From Anatilimnocola aggregata (GTDB taxonomy: Bacteria; Planctomycetota; Planctomycetia; Pirellulales; Pirellulaceae), in NCBI RefSeq assembly GCF_007747655.1, contig NZ_CP036274.1:7688001-7752000 (forward strand): a stretch of 64,000 bases of DNA. Reading direction: 5' to 3'. Positions 25,728-32,197 of this stretch are shown one piece after another. The notes under the pieces were generated by a model, which did not search any database, was not told where the DNA came from, and saw nothing but the letters and a program-made list of their open reading frames with translations. A program made the position numbers and the translations under genes. Numbering within the stretch: position 1 is the stretch's first letter; each line of letters opens with the position of its first letter.

Positions 25728-25900
25728 GGCTCTGGGTCAATCGGTACAACCATCCGCTCGGGGACAAATCCATGGTTGCTGACGACAGGCTCCAATGAGC
25801 CTGTCTGAATATTCCACTTCTCCCAAGCACGGTAGGCGATAGCGCACGTCGGCCCGGCCAGTAGCATAAAGAGAAGCAGCGTTTGGAGTGAGAATCGCAT
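25724..25900 (-). CDS. Short secreted or membrane protein (58 residues)
   Basis: Read directly from the reverse strand; below common size cut-offs. The start MRFSLQTLLLFMLLAGPTCA is a hydrophobic signal or anchor, and the MRFSLQTLLL opening is very common among small planctomycete proteins. The rest (YRAWEKWNIQTG to PIDPEP) has no known domain. Its TGA overlaps the ATG of copy 1 by four bases, which supports translation of both. A 40-base block just upstream (25905-25948, with GCCCCGCTAGAGTT) is repeated at 26685-26727, upstream of the third gene of this group, so the locus arose by duplication. Confidence 0.55.
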   Translation of the reverse strand: MRFSLQTLLLFMLLAGPTCAIAYRAWEKWNIQTGSLEPVVSNHGFVPERMVVPIDPEP

Positions 25901-26146
25901 CAACCCATTCTACCCGCGCACGAAAATGCCCCGCTAGAGTTGCGGGGCAAGGTAGTGGGTTAGTTTGAAATCAGAAATTCTTAGCGAGTGAGAACTATTG
26001 ACCTACTAGCTGAACTATCGATGGATGTCAGGTTGCCAAACTTGGTTAACCGAGCCGCTTGCGGCCGTTGAACTGGTGGTTCGCTTGTTTGTATTTCGCC
26101 CGCGCAAGCGCGTGAGTTAACCAGATGACATTGAGCGCTAGTTGGC

Positions 26147-26374
26147 CTACTTCCATACTCTTTCCCACGGCAGTTCCCAGGCTCCCGGCCTCACCTTCCG
26201 GTCGATCTGTTCCAGCGGCCAGTAGACGAACTTCGCCCAATCACCATCAACTCGATAGTGATAGACTTTGCCAAATGCTATTCCATGAATTGAATCGTCT
26301 ACGACCGGTATTCGGCCCGCCGGCACCACCAGCGCCAGATAACTCCCCACGTACAGCATTGGCAGGAGGAGCAA
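26147..26374 (-). pseudogene. Small membrane protein, copy 2, with lost ATG start
   Basis: Paralogue of the gene at 25497. Homology continues upstream of any normal start: the codon matching the ATG of copy 1 is AAG at 26410-26408, followed by the same ACC AAC CGC GCA CCC series. A TAG lies eight codons upstream in frame. Translation could only begin at TTG 26374 (coordinates given) or ATG 26359 inside the membrane helix. The body and tail (YWPLEQIDRKVRPGAWELP) are intact, so either the gene is newly inactive, uses a rare start, or is translated by coupling to the preceding gene, whose TGA ends at 26412. I call it a probable pseudogene, with moderate certainty. Confidence 0.5.
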
Positions 26375-26411
26375 GACGATGGCGACGATGAGGGGTGCGC
26401 GGTTGGTCTTT

Positions 26412-26681
26412 TCAATTGGTCGCAGAATCTATCTCCTCTGCGGTGAATATCTCCGTTTTGGCCCCTGTTATCCATTCCTCAATACCAGCCGCAGGGCGAT
26501 AAATAAGGACCATCCACGAGCTTGGGTAATCGCGCACGATTCTTCGACGACCATCCACCGCATCCCAGGTCACAAATTTTCCTAGCAATAGATACCCCGC
26601 CCCATACGCACATATCAGCAGTAGGAGCATAACTGTTAAGGCTGCGATGATCGACCCGGCGGATGATCGTGTTTTGTCCAT
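26412..26681 (-). CDS. Small membrane protein of unknown function
   Basis: 89 residues. One membrane helix at about residues 10-35 (IIAALTVMLLLLICAYGAGYLLL) follows a short charged N terminus (MDKTRSS). The soluble tail holds WDAVDGRRRIVRDYPSSWMV and ends EEIDSATN. It resembles the two neighbouring small proteins in size and layout but shares little sequence. Its stop lies two bases before the codon where copy 2 should start, so it may once have been coupled to it. No domain is recognised. Confidence 0.55.
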   Translation of the reverse strand: MDKTRSSAGSIIAALTVMLLLLICAYGAGYLLLGKFVTWDAVDGRRRIVRDYPSSWMVLIYRPAAGIEEWITGAKTEIFTAEEIDSATN

Positions 26682-26756
26682 CTCCCAATTCTACCCGCGC
26701 ACGAAAATGCCCCGCTAGAGTTACGGGGTGGTGAGGAGAAGGCTGGGCGGGCAAAC

Positions 26757-26863
26757 GGCAAAAGGGGGGTGTCCAACAATGTGTGTCATTGTTGGACAGT
26801 ACCGAGCGCAACTCTCGGGTTTCCGAGCATTTGGTGTCCAACAATCGGGGGCATTGTTGGACA
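26757..26863. repeat. Double-palindrome intergenic element, copy A
   Basis: GGCAAAAGGGGGG leads into palindrome 1: TGTCCAACAATG (26770-26781), loop TGTGT, CATTGTTGGACA (26787-26798). A spacer with AACTCTCGGGTTTC follows, then palindrome 2: TGTCCAACAAT (26835-26845), seven bases, ATTGTTGGACA (26853-26863). Both palindromes have the same arms. Copy B at 40003-40108 has the same plan with different but self-complementary arms. Confidence 0.8.
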
Positions 26864-26931
26864 ACTTGGTGCAAATCGGCGGTCGGGATCTCGCCGTTTG
26901 GTGACGAGCCACGGGGAATCGCGGCAGAGAA

Positions 26932-26959
26932 TTCCTGGTGCCTGGCCACGCGATATAAT
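26932..26959 (+). promoter_or_regulatory. Possible promoter of the SRAP gene
   Basis: Perfect -10 TATAAT at 26954-26959, with only a weak -35 (TTCCTG at 26932, 16-base spacing). The transcript would start about 36 bases before the SRAP ATG. Confidence 0.4.
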
Positions 26960-27001
26960 CGCAGCATCCCCCGTTTCGAGCCTGAGCCGGCGCGCCCCAT
27001 C

Positions 27002-27646
27002 ATGTGCGGACGAATCAACCAAAAAACGAACCTGCGCTTGGAAGTGCCCGACTTCCTGCAAGGCTTGGAATTCCCTGCTGAATATGTTCCGCGCTATAAC
27101 CTGGCACCTAGCCAACCGCTGCTGGCGCTGCGCGGCACCGACCAGCGAGAACTAGTCCTGTTGCGCTGGGGGCTGATTCCCGCCTGGGCCAAGGACGAGA
27201 AGATTGCGTATAGCACGATCAACGCGCGGGCCGATACGGTCGCCACGAAGCCCGCGTTTCGCGCGGCGTATAAGAGTCGCCGCTGTTTGGTCGTCGCCGA
27301 TGGCTACTACGAATGGTTGCGGCAAGGGAAGTCGAAGCTGCCGTACCTTTACAATGTCGATGATCGGCCCTTTTGTCTGGCCGGCCTGTGGGAACGTTGG
27401 CACGAGCTCGAAACATGTACCGTGATTACGACCGAAGCGAACGACCTGGCTGCTGCCGTACACGACCGGATGCCGGTGATTGTCGATCCGGCGGATTACT
27501 CCGCCTGGCTAGCCGGCGAGCCGATTCCGCTCGTACCTTTTCCTTCCGATCGCATGAAAGTCCGCCCGGTGAGCCTGGTGGTCAATAATGCCCGGAACGA
27601 AGGCCCTCAGTGCGAAGCACCACCCGCCACAACTTTATTTGAATAG
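27002..27646 (+). CDS. SOS response-associated peptidase (SRAP; YedK/HMCES family)
   Basis: 214 residues, full length. SRAP proteins shield abasic sites in single-stranded DNA by forming a thiazolidine crosslink through Cys2. All key residues are visible: M-C2-G-R at the start (Met1 must be removed), Asn74 in STINARAD, Glu104 in DGYYEW and His154 in AVHDRMPVI. The start must be the ATG at 27002, because Cys2 is catalytic; the frame stays open upstream only because it runs through the double-palindrome repeat. It probably shares a transcript with the aldehyde dehydrogenase gene, which begins five bases after its stop. No LexA box was identified, so SOS control is not shown. Confidence 0.92.
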   Translation: MCGRINQKTNLRLEVPDFLQGLEFPAEYVPRYNLAPSQPLLALRGTDQRELVLLRWGLIPAWAKDEKIAYSTINARADTVATKPAFRAAYKSRRCLVVADGYYEWLRQGKSKLPYLYNVDDRPFCLAGLWERWHELETCTVITTEANDLAAAVHDRMPVIVDPADYSAWLAGEPIPLVPFPSDRMKVRPVSLVVNNARNEGPQCEAPPATTLFE

Positions 27647-27651
27647 CCACC

Positions 27652-29073
27652 ATGAAAATGTATCTTGCCGGTGAATGGGTCGATCGCGAGCAGAAGATCG
27701 AAGTGAGGCATCCGTTCGACGGTCTGCTGGTCGACACGGTACCGCAAGCGACGCGCGACGATGTCGAGCGAGCCCTAGCTGCCGCTGTGGAAGGCGCGCG
27801 GGTGATGGCCAAGGTCACCGCCTACGACCGCTTTCTCATGCTCCGCCGCGCTGCCGATGTAGTGCTTTCGCAGAAGAGCGAACTGGGCCGGCTGATTAGC
27901 TTGGAAGAAGGGAAGACGCTGGCAGAGGGAGAGTTTGAAGTCACGCGCGCGGCGACGACGTTGGAAGTATCGGCCGAAGAGGCCAAGCGACTGACGGGCG
28001 AGATGCTCCCCCTCGATGCCGCGCCGGGTGCTGCGGGCAAGATGGGTTTCACATTGCGAGTTCCCTGTGGCGTGGTCGTGGCGATTGCCCCGTTCAACTT
28101 TCCGCTCAATCTGGTCTGCCACAAAGTGGGCCCGGCGCTGGCCGCTGGCAATGCGGTCGTACTGAAGCCGGCGAGCAATACGCCACTCTCCGCACTTAAA
28201 CTGATTGAGATTCTGCTGGCGGCTGGTGTTCCTCCGTTGGCCGTGCAATGCCTCACCGGTGCCGGGGGCGAGATAGGCACGGCGCTCTGCCAAGACGAGC
28301 GCGTGCGAAAGATCACCTTTACCGGCAGCGTGGAAGTGGGAAAGAAGATCTGTGCGGTCGCTGGTCTCAAGCGGGTGACCATGGAACTAGGCAGCAACAG
28401 CCCGCTGATTGTGCTCGACGATGCCGATCTCAACAAAGCCACCGATTCCATTCTGGCCAGCGGTTTTGGCAATGCTGGCCAGGTTTGCATTTCGGCCCAG
28501 CGCATCATCGCGCTGCCGAAGGTTTACGACGAACTTCTCGACCGCTTGCAGCCCAAGGTCGAAGGGCTGACGGCCGGTGACCCCATGCACGCCTCCACGC
28601 GCATGGGGCCAATGATTCGCGAAAGCGATGCGGTGCGAGTCGAACAATGGGTGCACGAAGCAGTTGCCCAAGGCGCTCGACTGCTGACGGGCGGCTCGCG
28701 GCGGGGCACATTGCACGAGCCGACCTTGCTGGCCGATGTGCAGCCAAATATGCGCATCAGCCGCGATGAACTGTTCGGTCCCGCGGTGGGTGTGACGCGG
28801 GCCGCCAGTGTCGACGACGCGATTCGCCTGGCGAACGACAGTCGGTATGGACTAAGTGCCGGGTTGTTTACGCAAGACCTCGATGCGGCGATGAAGTTTG
28901 CTCGCCATGTCGAGTGCGGCAATGTGCACGTGAATTGGGGCCCTGCCTGGCGGGCCGACTTGATGCCCTATGGTGGCCTGAAAGAGAGCGGGCTGGGCAA
29001 AGAGGGACCGAAGTACGCCATTCAAGAAATGACCGAGACGAAGACGGTCGTCCTCCATTTGCCCCCGGATTAA
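27652..29073 (+). CDS. NAD(P)-dependent aldehyde dehydrogenase
   Basis: 473 residues, normal length. The catalytic residues are Glu245 in MELGSNSP and Cys279 in GNAGQVCISAQR; the cofactor loop FTGSVEVGKKI and NFPLNL are present. The sequence is close to lactaldehyde, succinate-semialdehyde and non-phosphorylating glyceraldehyde-3-phosphate dehydrogenases; the substrate cannot be decided from sequence alone. Tail motif LMPYGGLKESGLGKEGPKYA is typical. It starts five bases after the SRAP stop, which suggests co-transcription, but a shared function is not obvious. Confidence 0.9.
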   Translation: MKMYLAGEWVDREQKIEVRHPFDGLLVDTVPQATRDDVERALAAAVEGARVMAKVTAYDRFLMLRRAADVVLSQKSELGRLISLEEGKTLAEGEFEVTRAATTLEVSAEEAKRLTGEMLPLDAAPGAAGKMGFTLRVPCGVVVAIAPFNFPLNLVCHKVGPALAAGNAVVLKPASNTPLSALKLIEILLAAGVPPLAVQCLTGAGGEIGTALCQDERVRKITFTGSVEVGKKICAVAGLKRVTMELGSNSPLIVLDDADLNKATDSILASGFGNAGQVCISAQRIIALPKVYDELLDRLQPKVEGLTAGDPMHASTRMGPMIRESDAVRVEQWVHEAVAQGARLLTGGSRRGTLHEPTLLADVQPNMRISRDELFGPAVGVTRAASVDDAIRLANDSRYGLSAGLFTQDLDAAMKFARHVECGNVHVNWGPAWRADLMPYGGLKESGLGKEGPKYAIQEMTETKTVVLHLPPD

Positions 29074-29163
29074 GCAGCACGTGAAAAGTTTTGCATGTTC
29101 GTCTGGATGTGGCATCATGCTTGCATCCATGCCGGGAGATCGATCATTTCTTTGAGCTACCTC

Positions 29164-30045
29164 ATGCGCTTGCTGCGACATATCGTGTCGGTCCTGACTG
29201 AAGCCGCCACCGAATGGCAAAAGGATGGCGGCTCGCGCATGGGCGCTGCTCTGGCTTTCTACAGTGTCCTATCGCTGGCTCCGCTGTTGATGATTGCCTT
29301 AGCCCTGGCTGGACTTTTCTTCGATCAGGCGCTAGCCCGCGATCACTTGATGACTCAAATGGGCGATCTCGTCGGCCCCGAAGGCGCCCAAGCCATCAAG
29401 GTAATGCTCGATAGCGGCACGAAATCAGGAGGGCGACTGGCGACCATCCTGGGCATTGCCACGCTCTTATTCGGTGCGTCGGGTGTGTTTGGCGAGTTGC
29501 AGGCAGCTATGGACGCGGTGTGGGATGTCAAACCGAAGCGGATGGCGTGGCTCAGCATGCTTCGCGCGCGGTTTCTCTCCTTCACCATGGTGATTGGAAC
29601 AGGCTTCTTGCTGTTGGTTTCGCTCGTCATCAGTACTGTTATTGCCAGCTTGCATAAGTCGATCGAAGGGCGATTGCCGCAACTCGAACCGATTTGGCAT
29701 TCACTTTCGACACTGGTTACCTTCTTCATTGTGATGTTGTTGTTCGCGCTGATTTTTAAAGTCCTGCCCGATGCCAAGGTTGCCTGGCGCGACGTCTGGG
29801 GCGGTGCATTCCTGACTGCCGCACTCTTTTCAGTCGGCAAATTGGCCATCAGTTTGTATCTGGGCCGTAGCGGGCTGGCTTCGGGCTATGGTGCCGCGGG
29901 CTCGCTCGTCGTGCTGATCGTTTGGGTCTACTACTCCTCGCAGATTCTCTTCTTCGGTGCCGAGATCACCCACGTGATCGCCCGCCGACGCAATAAAAAG
30001 ATCGAACCGACGGAAAACGCCGTGCTTGTGGCCGAGAAAGATTGA
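29164..30045 (+). CDS. YihY/BrkB family membrane protein
   Basis: 293 residues with six predicted membrane helices. The family block GGSRMGAALAFYSVLSLAPLLMI opens the membrane part, and FLTAALFSVGKLAISLYLGRSGLASGYGAAGSLVVLIVWVYYSSQILFFGAEIT (quoted in short as GxxxTAxxFxxGK and YGAAGSLVVLIVWVYYSSQI) is the diagnostic C-terminal half. The family was once called RNase BN, wrongly; its transport role is still unclear. ATG 29164 is chosen because family members begin shortly before the first amphipathic helix; the upstream extension to 29095 (His/Cys-rich) has no support. The next gene's ATG lies two bases after this stop, so it probably heads an operon with serine dehydratase. Confidence 0.88.
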   Translation: MRLLRHIVSVLTEAATEWQKDGGSRMGAALAFYSVLSLAPLLMIALALAGLFFDQALARDHLMTQMGDLVGPEGAQAIKVMLDSGTKSGGRLATILGIATLLFGASGVFGELQAAMDAVWDVKPKRMAWLSMLRARFLSFTMVIGTGFLLLVSLVISTVIASLHKSIEGRLPQLEPIWHSLSTLVTFFIVMLLFALIFKVLPDAKVAWRDVWGGAFLTAALFSVGKLAISLYLGRSGLASGYGAAGSLVVLIVWVYYSSQILFFGAEITHVIARRRNKKIEPTENAVLVAEKD

Positions 30046-30047
30046 AC

Positions 30048-31694
30048 ATGAATAAGACTTCGCTACCTGTCAGCATTTTCAACGATGTGATCGGCCCGGT
30101 GATGCGCGGGCCTTCCAGTTCGCATTGTGCCGCGGCCCTGCGGATTGGCCGCTTGGCGCGCGATCTAATGGGGCAACAGTATGAGGAGGTCCTTGTCGAG
30201 TTCGATCGGACTGGTTCTTTGCCAACCACGCACGAAAGCCAAGGCTCGGACATGGGACTTTTTGGCGGACTGATGGGCTGGGAAGCGGACGATGAGCGAC
30301 TTCCTGATTCGGGCCAGCATCTAAGTGCCGCCGGTGTGCAGGTGCGAATCGAAACGGTCGATGTGGGCGACGAACATCCGAATACCTACCGCCTGACTTT
30401 GCGAAACGGCGAGAAAACTCACTTCCTCCGCGCTATCTCGACCGGCGGCGGCATGATTGAAGTGCTGGATATCGACGAGTTCGCGGTATCCATGTTCGGC
30501 GATTATCACGTCACGCTGTTGTGGTTGAAGCAAGACGGAGCGCGGTGCCGGGAGCAAATTGTTGCCGCAAAATGTGCAGCTGTTGATGTAGTTCACCTGC
30601 ATGAGAGTTCTGGCGGGCAACTGTTGGAAGTGCGTGGGACACGTTTCTTGCCTGCTGCATTGCTCGGCGAATTACAGCAGGCTTTTGCCATTCAAGAAGT
30701 GCAGCAGCTTGCGCCGGTCTTGCCAATTCCTTCTTTCGCCGGGATGCGCGTGCCGTTTAACTCCTGTGCCGAGTTGCTCCGTGTCGATGCCGGCCGGGGA
30801 CTGTCGCTCACGCAGCATGCAATCGATTTTGAAATGCAACGGAGCGGGCTTAGCGAGGAGGCTGTCGTCGAGAAGATGATTGGCATCGTTCGCATTTTGC
30901 GCAAATCTATTCAGCAAGGCATTGCCGGAACCACCTACGATGATCGAGTCCTGCCGCCACAGTCGCCCGAATTCCAGAAGCAGTTGCAGGCAGGCAATTT
31001 GCTTGATGGCGGCGCGCTCAACAAGATCGTGCTCTATGTTTCGGCACTCATGGAAGTAAAAAGTTCCATGGGCGTGATTGTGGCCGCTCCCACTGCCGGC
31101 GCGTGCGCTGCGCTCCCAGCAGCGATCATCGCCATTGCCGAATCACAGGGAAAAACTGAACGCGAAATGGCCGAAGCGCTCCTCGCCAGCGGGCTGATTG
31201 GCGTGTTCATTGCCGCGCACTGGACGTTCGCTGCCGAAGTGGGTGGTTGTCAGGCCGAAGGGGGCTCCGCAGCCGCGATGGCGGCAGCGGCTCTTGTCAC
31301 CTTAGGTGGCGGAACACTGCCACAAGCAGTTGCAGCCGCTTCGATGGCCATGCAGAGCATGATCGGGCTGATCTGTGATCCTGTTGCGAACCGCGTCGAG
31401 GTTCCTTGCCTCGGTAAAAACGTTATGGCCGCTACCAACGCCCTGGCCTGCGCGAATATGGCGATTGCAAACTTCGATCCGGTAATTCCGTTCGACGAAG
31501 TGGTAGCCACTGCCAAGCGCGTTGCTCTGCAGATGCCGCGCGAGCTGCGGTGCACCAATCTTGGCGGCTTGTCGATTACGCCGACATCGATCGCGCTCGA
31601 AGCTCAACTGGCAACCCGCAAATCTGCAGGGTGCGGCTCCGGGTGTGGTTGCGGGATCGCTCCGATGGCTTCGCTCGTATCACTGAATAAGTAA
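30048..31694 (+). CDS. sdaA: L-serine dehydratase (L-serine ammonia-lyase), iron-sulfur type, single chain
   Basis: 548 residues with beta and alpha domains in one chain. It converts L-serine to pyruvate and ammonia. The beta domain starts SIFNDVIGPVMRGPSSSHCAAALRIG, and DRTGSLPTTHESQGSDMG is diagnostic. The alpha domain contains MGVIVAAPTAGACAALPA, GGCQAEGGSAAAMAAA and CDPVANRVEVPCLGKN, with the cysteines that hold the 4Fe-4S cluster. The chain is longer than E. coli SdaA and ends with an unusual Cys/Gly tail, AGCGSGCGCGIAP. ATG 30048 is used rather than TTG 30042, which would overlap the preceding gene. Two bases separate it from the YihY gene. Confidence 0.92.
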   Translation: MNKTSLPVSIFNDVIGPVMRGPSSSHCAAALRIGRLARDLMGQQYEEVLVEFDRTGSLPTTHESQGSDMGLFGGLMGWEADDERLPDSGQHLSAAGVQVRIETVDVGDEHPNTYRLTLRNGEKTHFLRAISTGGGMIEVLDIDEFAVSMFGDYHVTLLWLKQDGARCREQIVAAKCAAVDVVHLHESSGGQLLEVRGTRFLPAALLGELQQAFAIQEVQQLAPVLPIPSFAGMRVPFNSCAELLRVDAGRGLSLTQHAIDFEMQRSGLSEEAVVEKMIGIVRILRKSIQQGIAGTTYDDRVLPPQSPEFQKQLQAGNLLDGGALNKIVLYVSALMEVKSSMGVIVAAPTAGACAALPAAIIAIAESQGKTEREMAEALLASGLIGVFIAAHWTFAAEVGGCQAEGGSAAAMAAAALVTLGGGTLPQAVAAASMAMQSMIGLICDPVANRVEVPCLGKNVMAATNALACANMAIANFDPVIPFDEVVATAKRVALQMPRELRCTNLGGLSITPTSIALEAQLATRKSAGCGSGCGCGIAPMASLVSLNK

Positions 31695-32197
31695 TGCCCT
31701 CGGCAATCAATTGAGTAGAAGTTCTGGGCAGCGACTTTGCCGCTTGTAGGGGTCGCACCACTTGCGCGTTGGCAAGCTGAGTCGATTCTCGCGGGTCGTA
31801 CGGTTCACGCGGTTGGTGTGACAAGGTTGCGGCCTTCTGACTGCTATCAAAACCTCCGAATGCTTAAAGCGCAGCAGGGTTCACGTCGAATGAATCCCCT
31901 AGTAGGGCCTTTTGTAGACGCGTTGGAACGGGCAGCAAGGACGCAATCACTCGAAGGACTCGGGGCTCAACCGTAACAACCGTCAGGGTTCAACGCCGCA
32001 CGCGGAAAAGTTTCACTTTTTGGTGTGCTGCGATTTGCGACCTAGGGTTCTTTGACTCACGGTTCGTTAATTCGATGGTGATGACGGTTGACTTGAACAG
32101 CCAACGTGCCAACCGCGCAGCCAATGCCGATTTCCGGAACCTTGTTCTTCCGGCTAAGGCTTCACAAGGTTCACACAGTACATAAGGGTGCAATGGC
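31695..32197. other. Gene-free region upstream of the flagellin gene
   Basis: No convincing coding frame or RNA gene in 503 bases. It should hold the flagellin promoter, but I found no good sigma28 or sigma54 site; GCCGATTT at 32126 is a partial sigma28 -10 without a matching -35. A hairpin (CCGGAA at 32134, TTCCGG at 32148) lies near the end. GAACCTT (32137-32143) and AAGGTTC (32166-32172) form a spaced dyad that recurs before the ArsR gene. Confidence 0.5.

Noticed and set aside
26046-26156. Possible 36-codon peptide (MEVGQLALNVIW...) after small membrane gene copy 2
   Set aside because: It starts out of frame inside the preceding stop region, has no ribosome site and shows no recognisable feature.
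26783-27001. N-terminal extension of the SRAP protein
   Set aside because: The catalytic Cys must be residue 2, fixing the start at 27002; the upstream frame is translated repeat sequence.
32126-32133. Sigma28 promoter (GCCGATTT) for flagellin
   Set aside because: Only six of eight -10 positions match and no -35 lies at the right distance.
31737-32197. tRNA-like T-loop word (GGGTTCAACGCC) near 31987
   Set aside because: The flanking bases do not pair into a T-stem and no acceptor or anticodon stem can be drawn.
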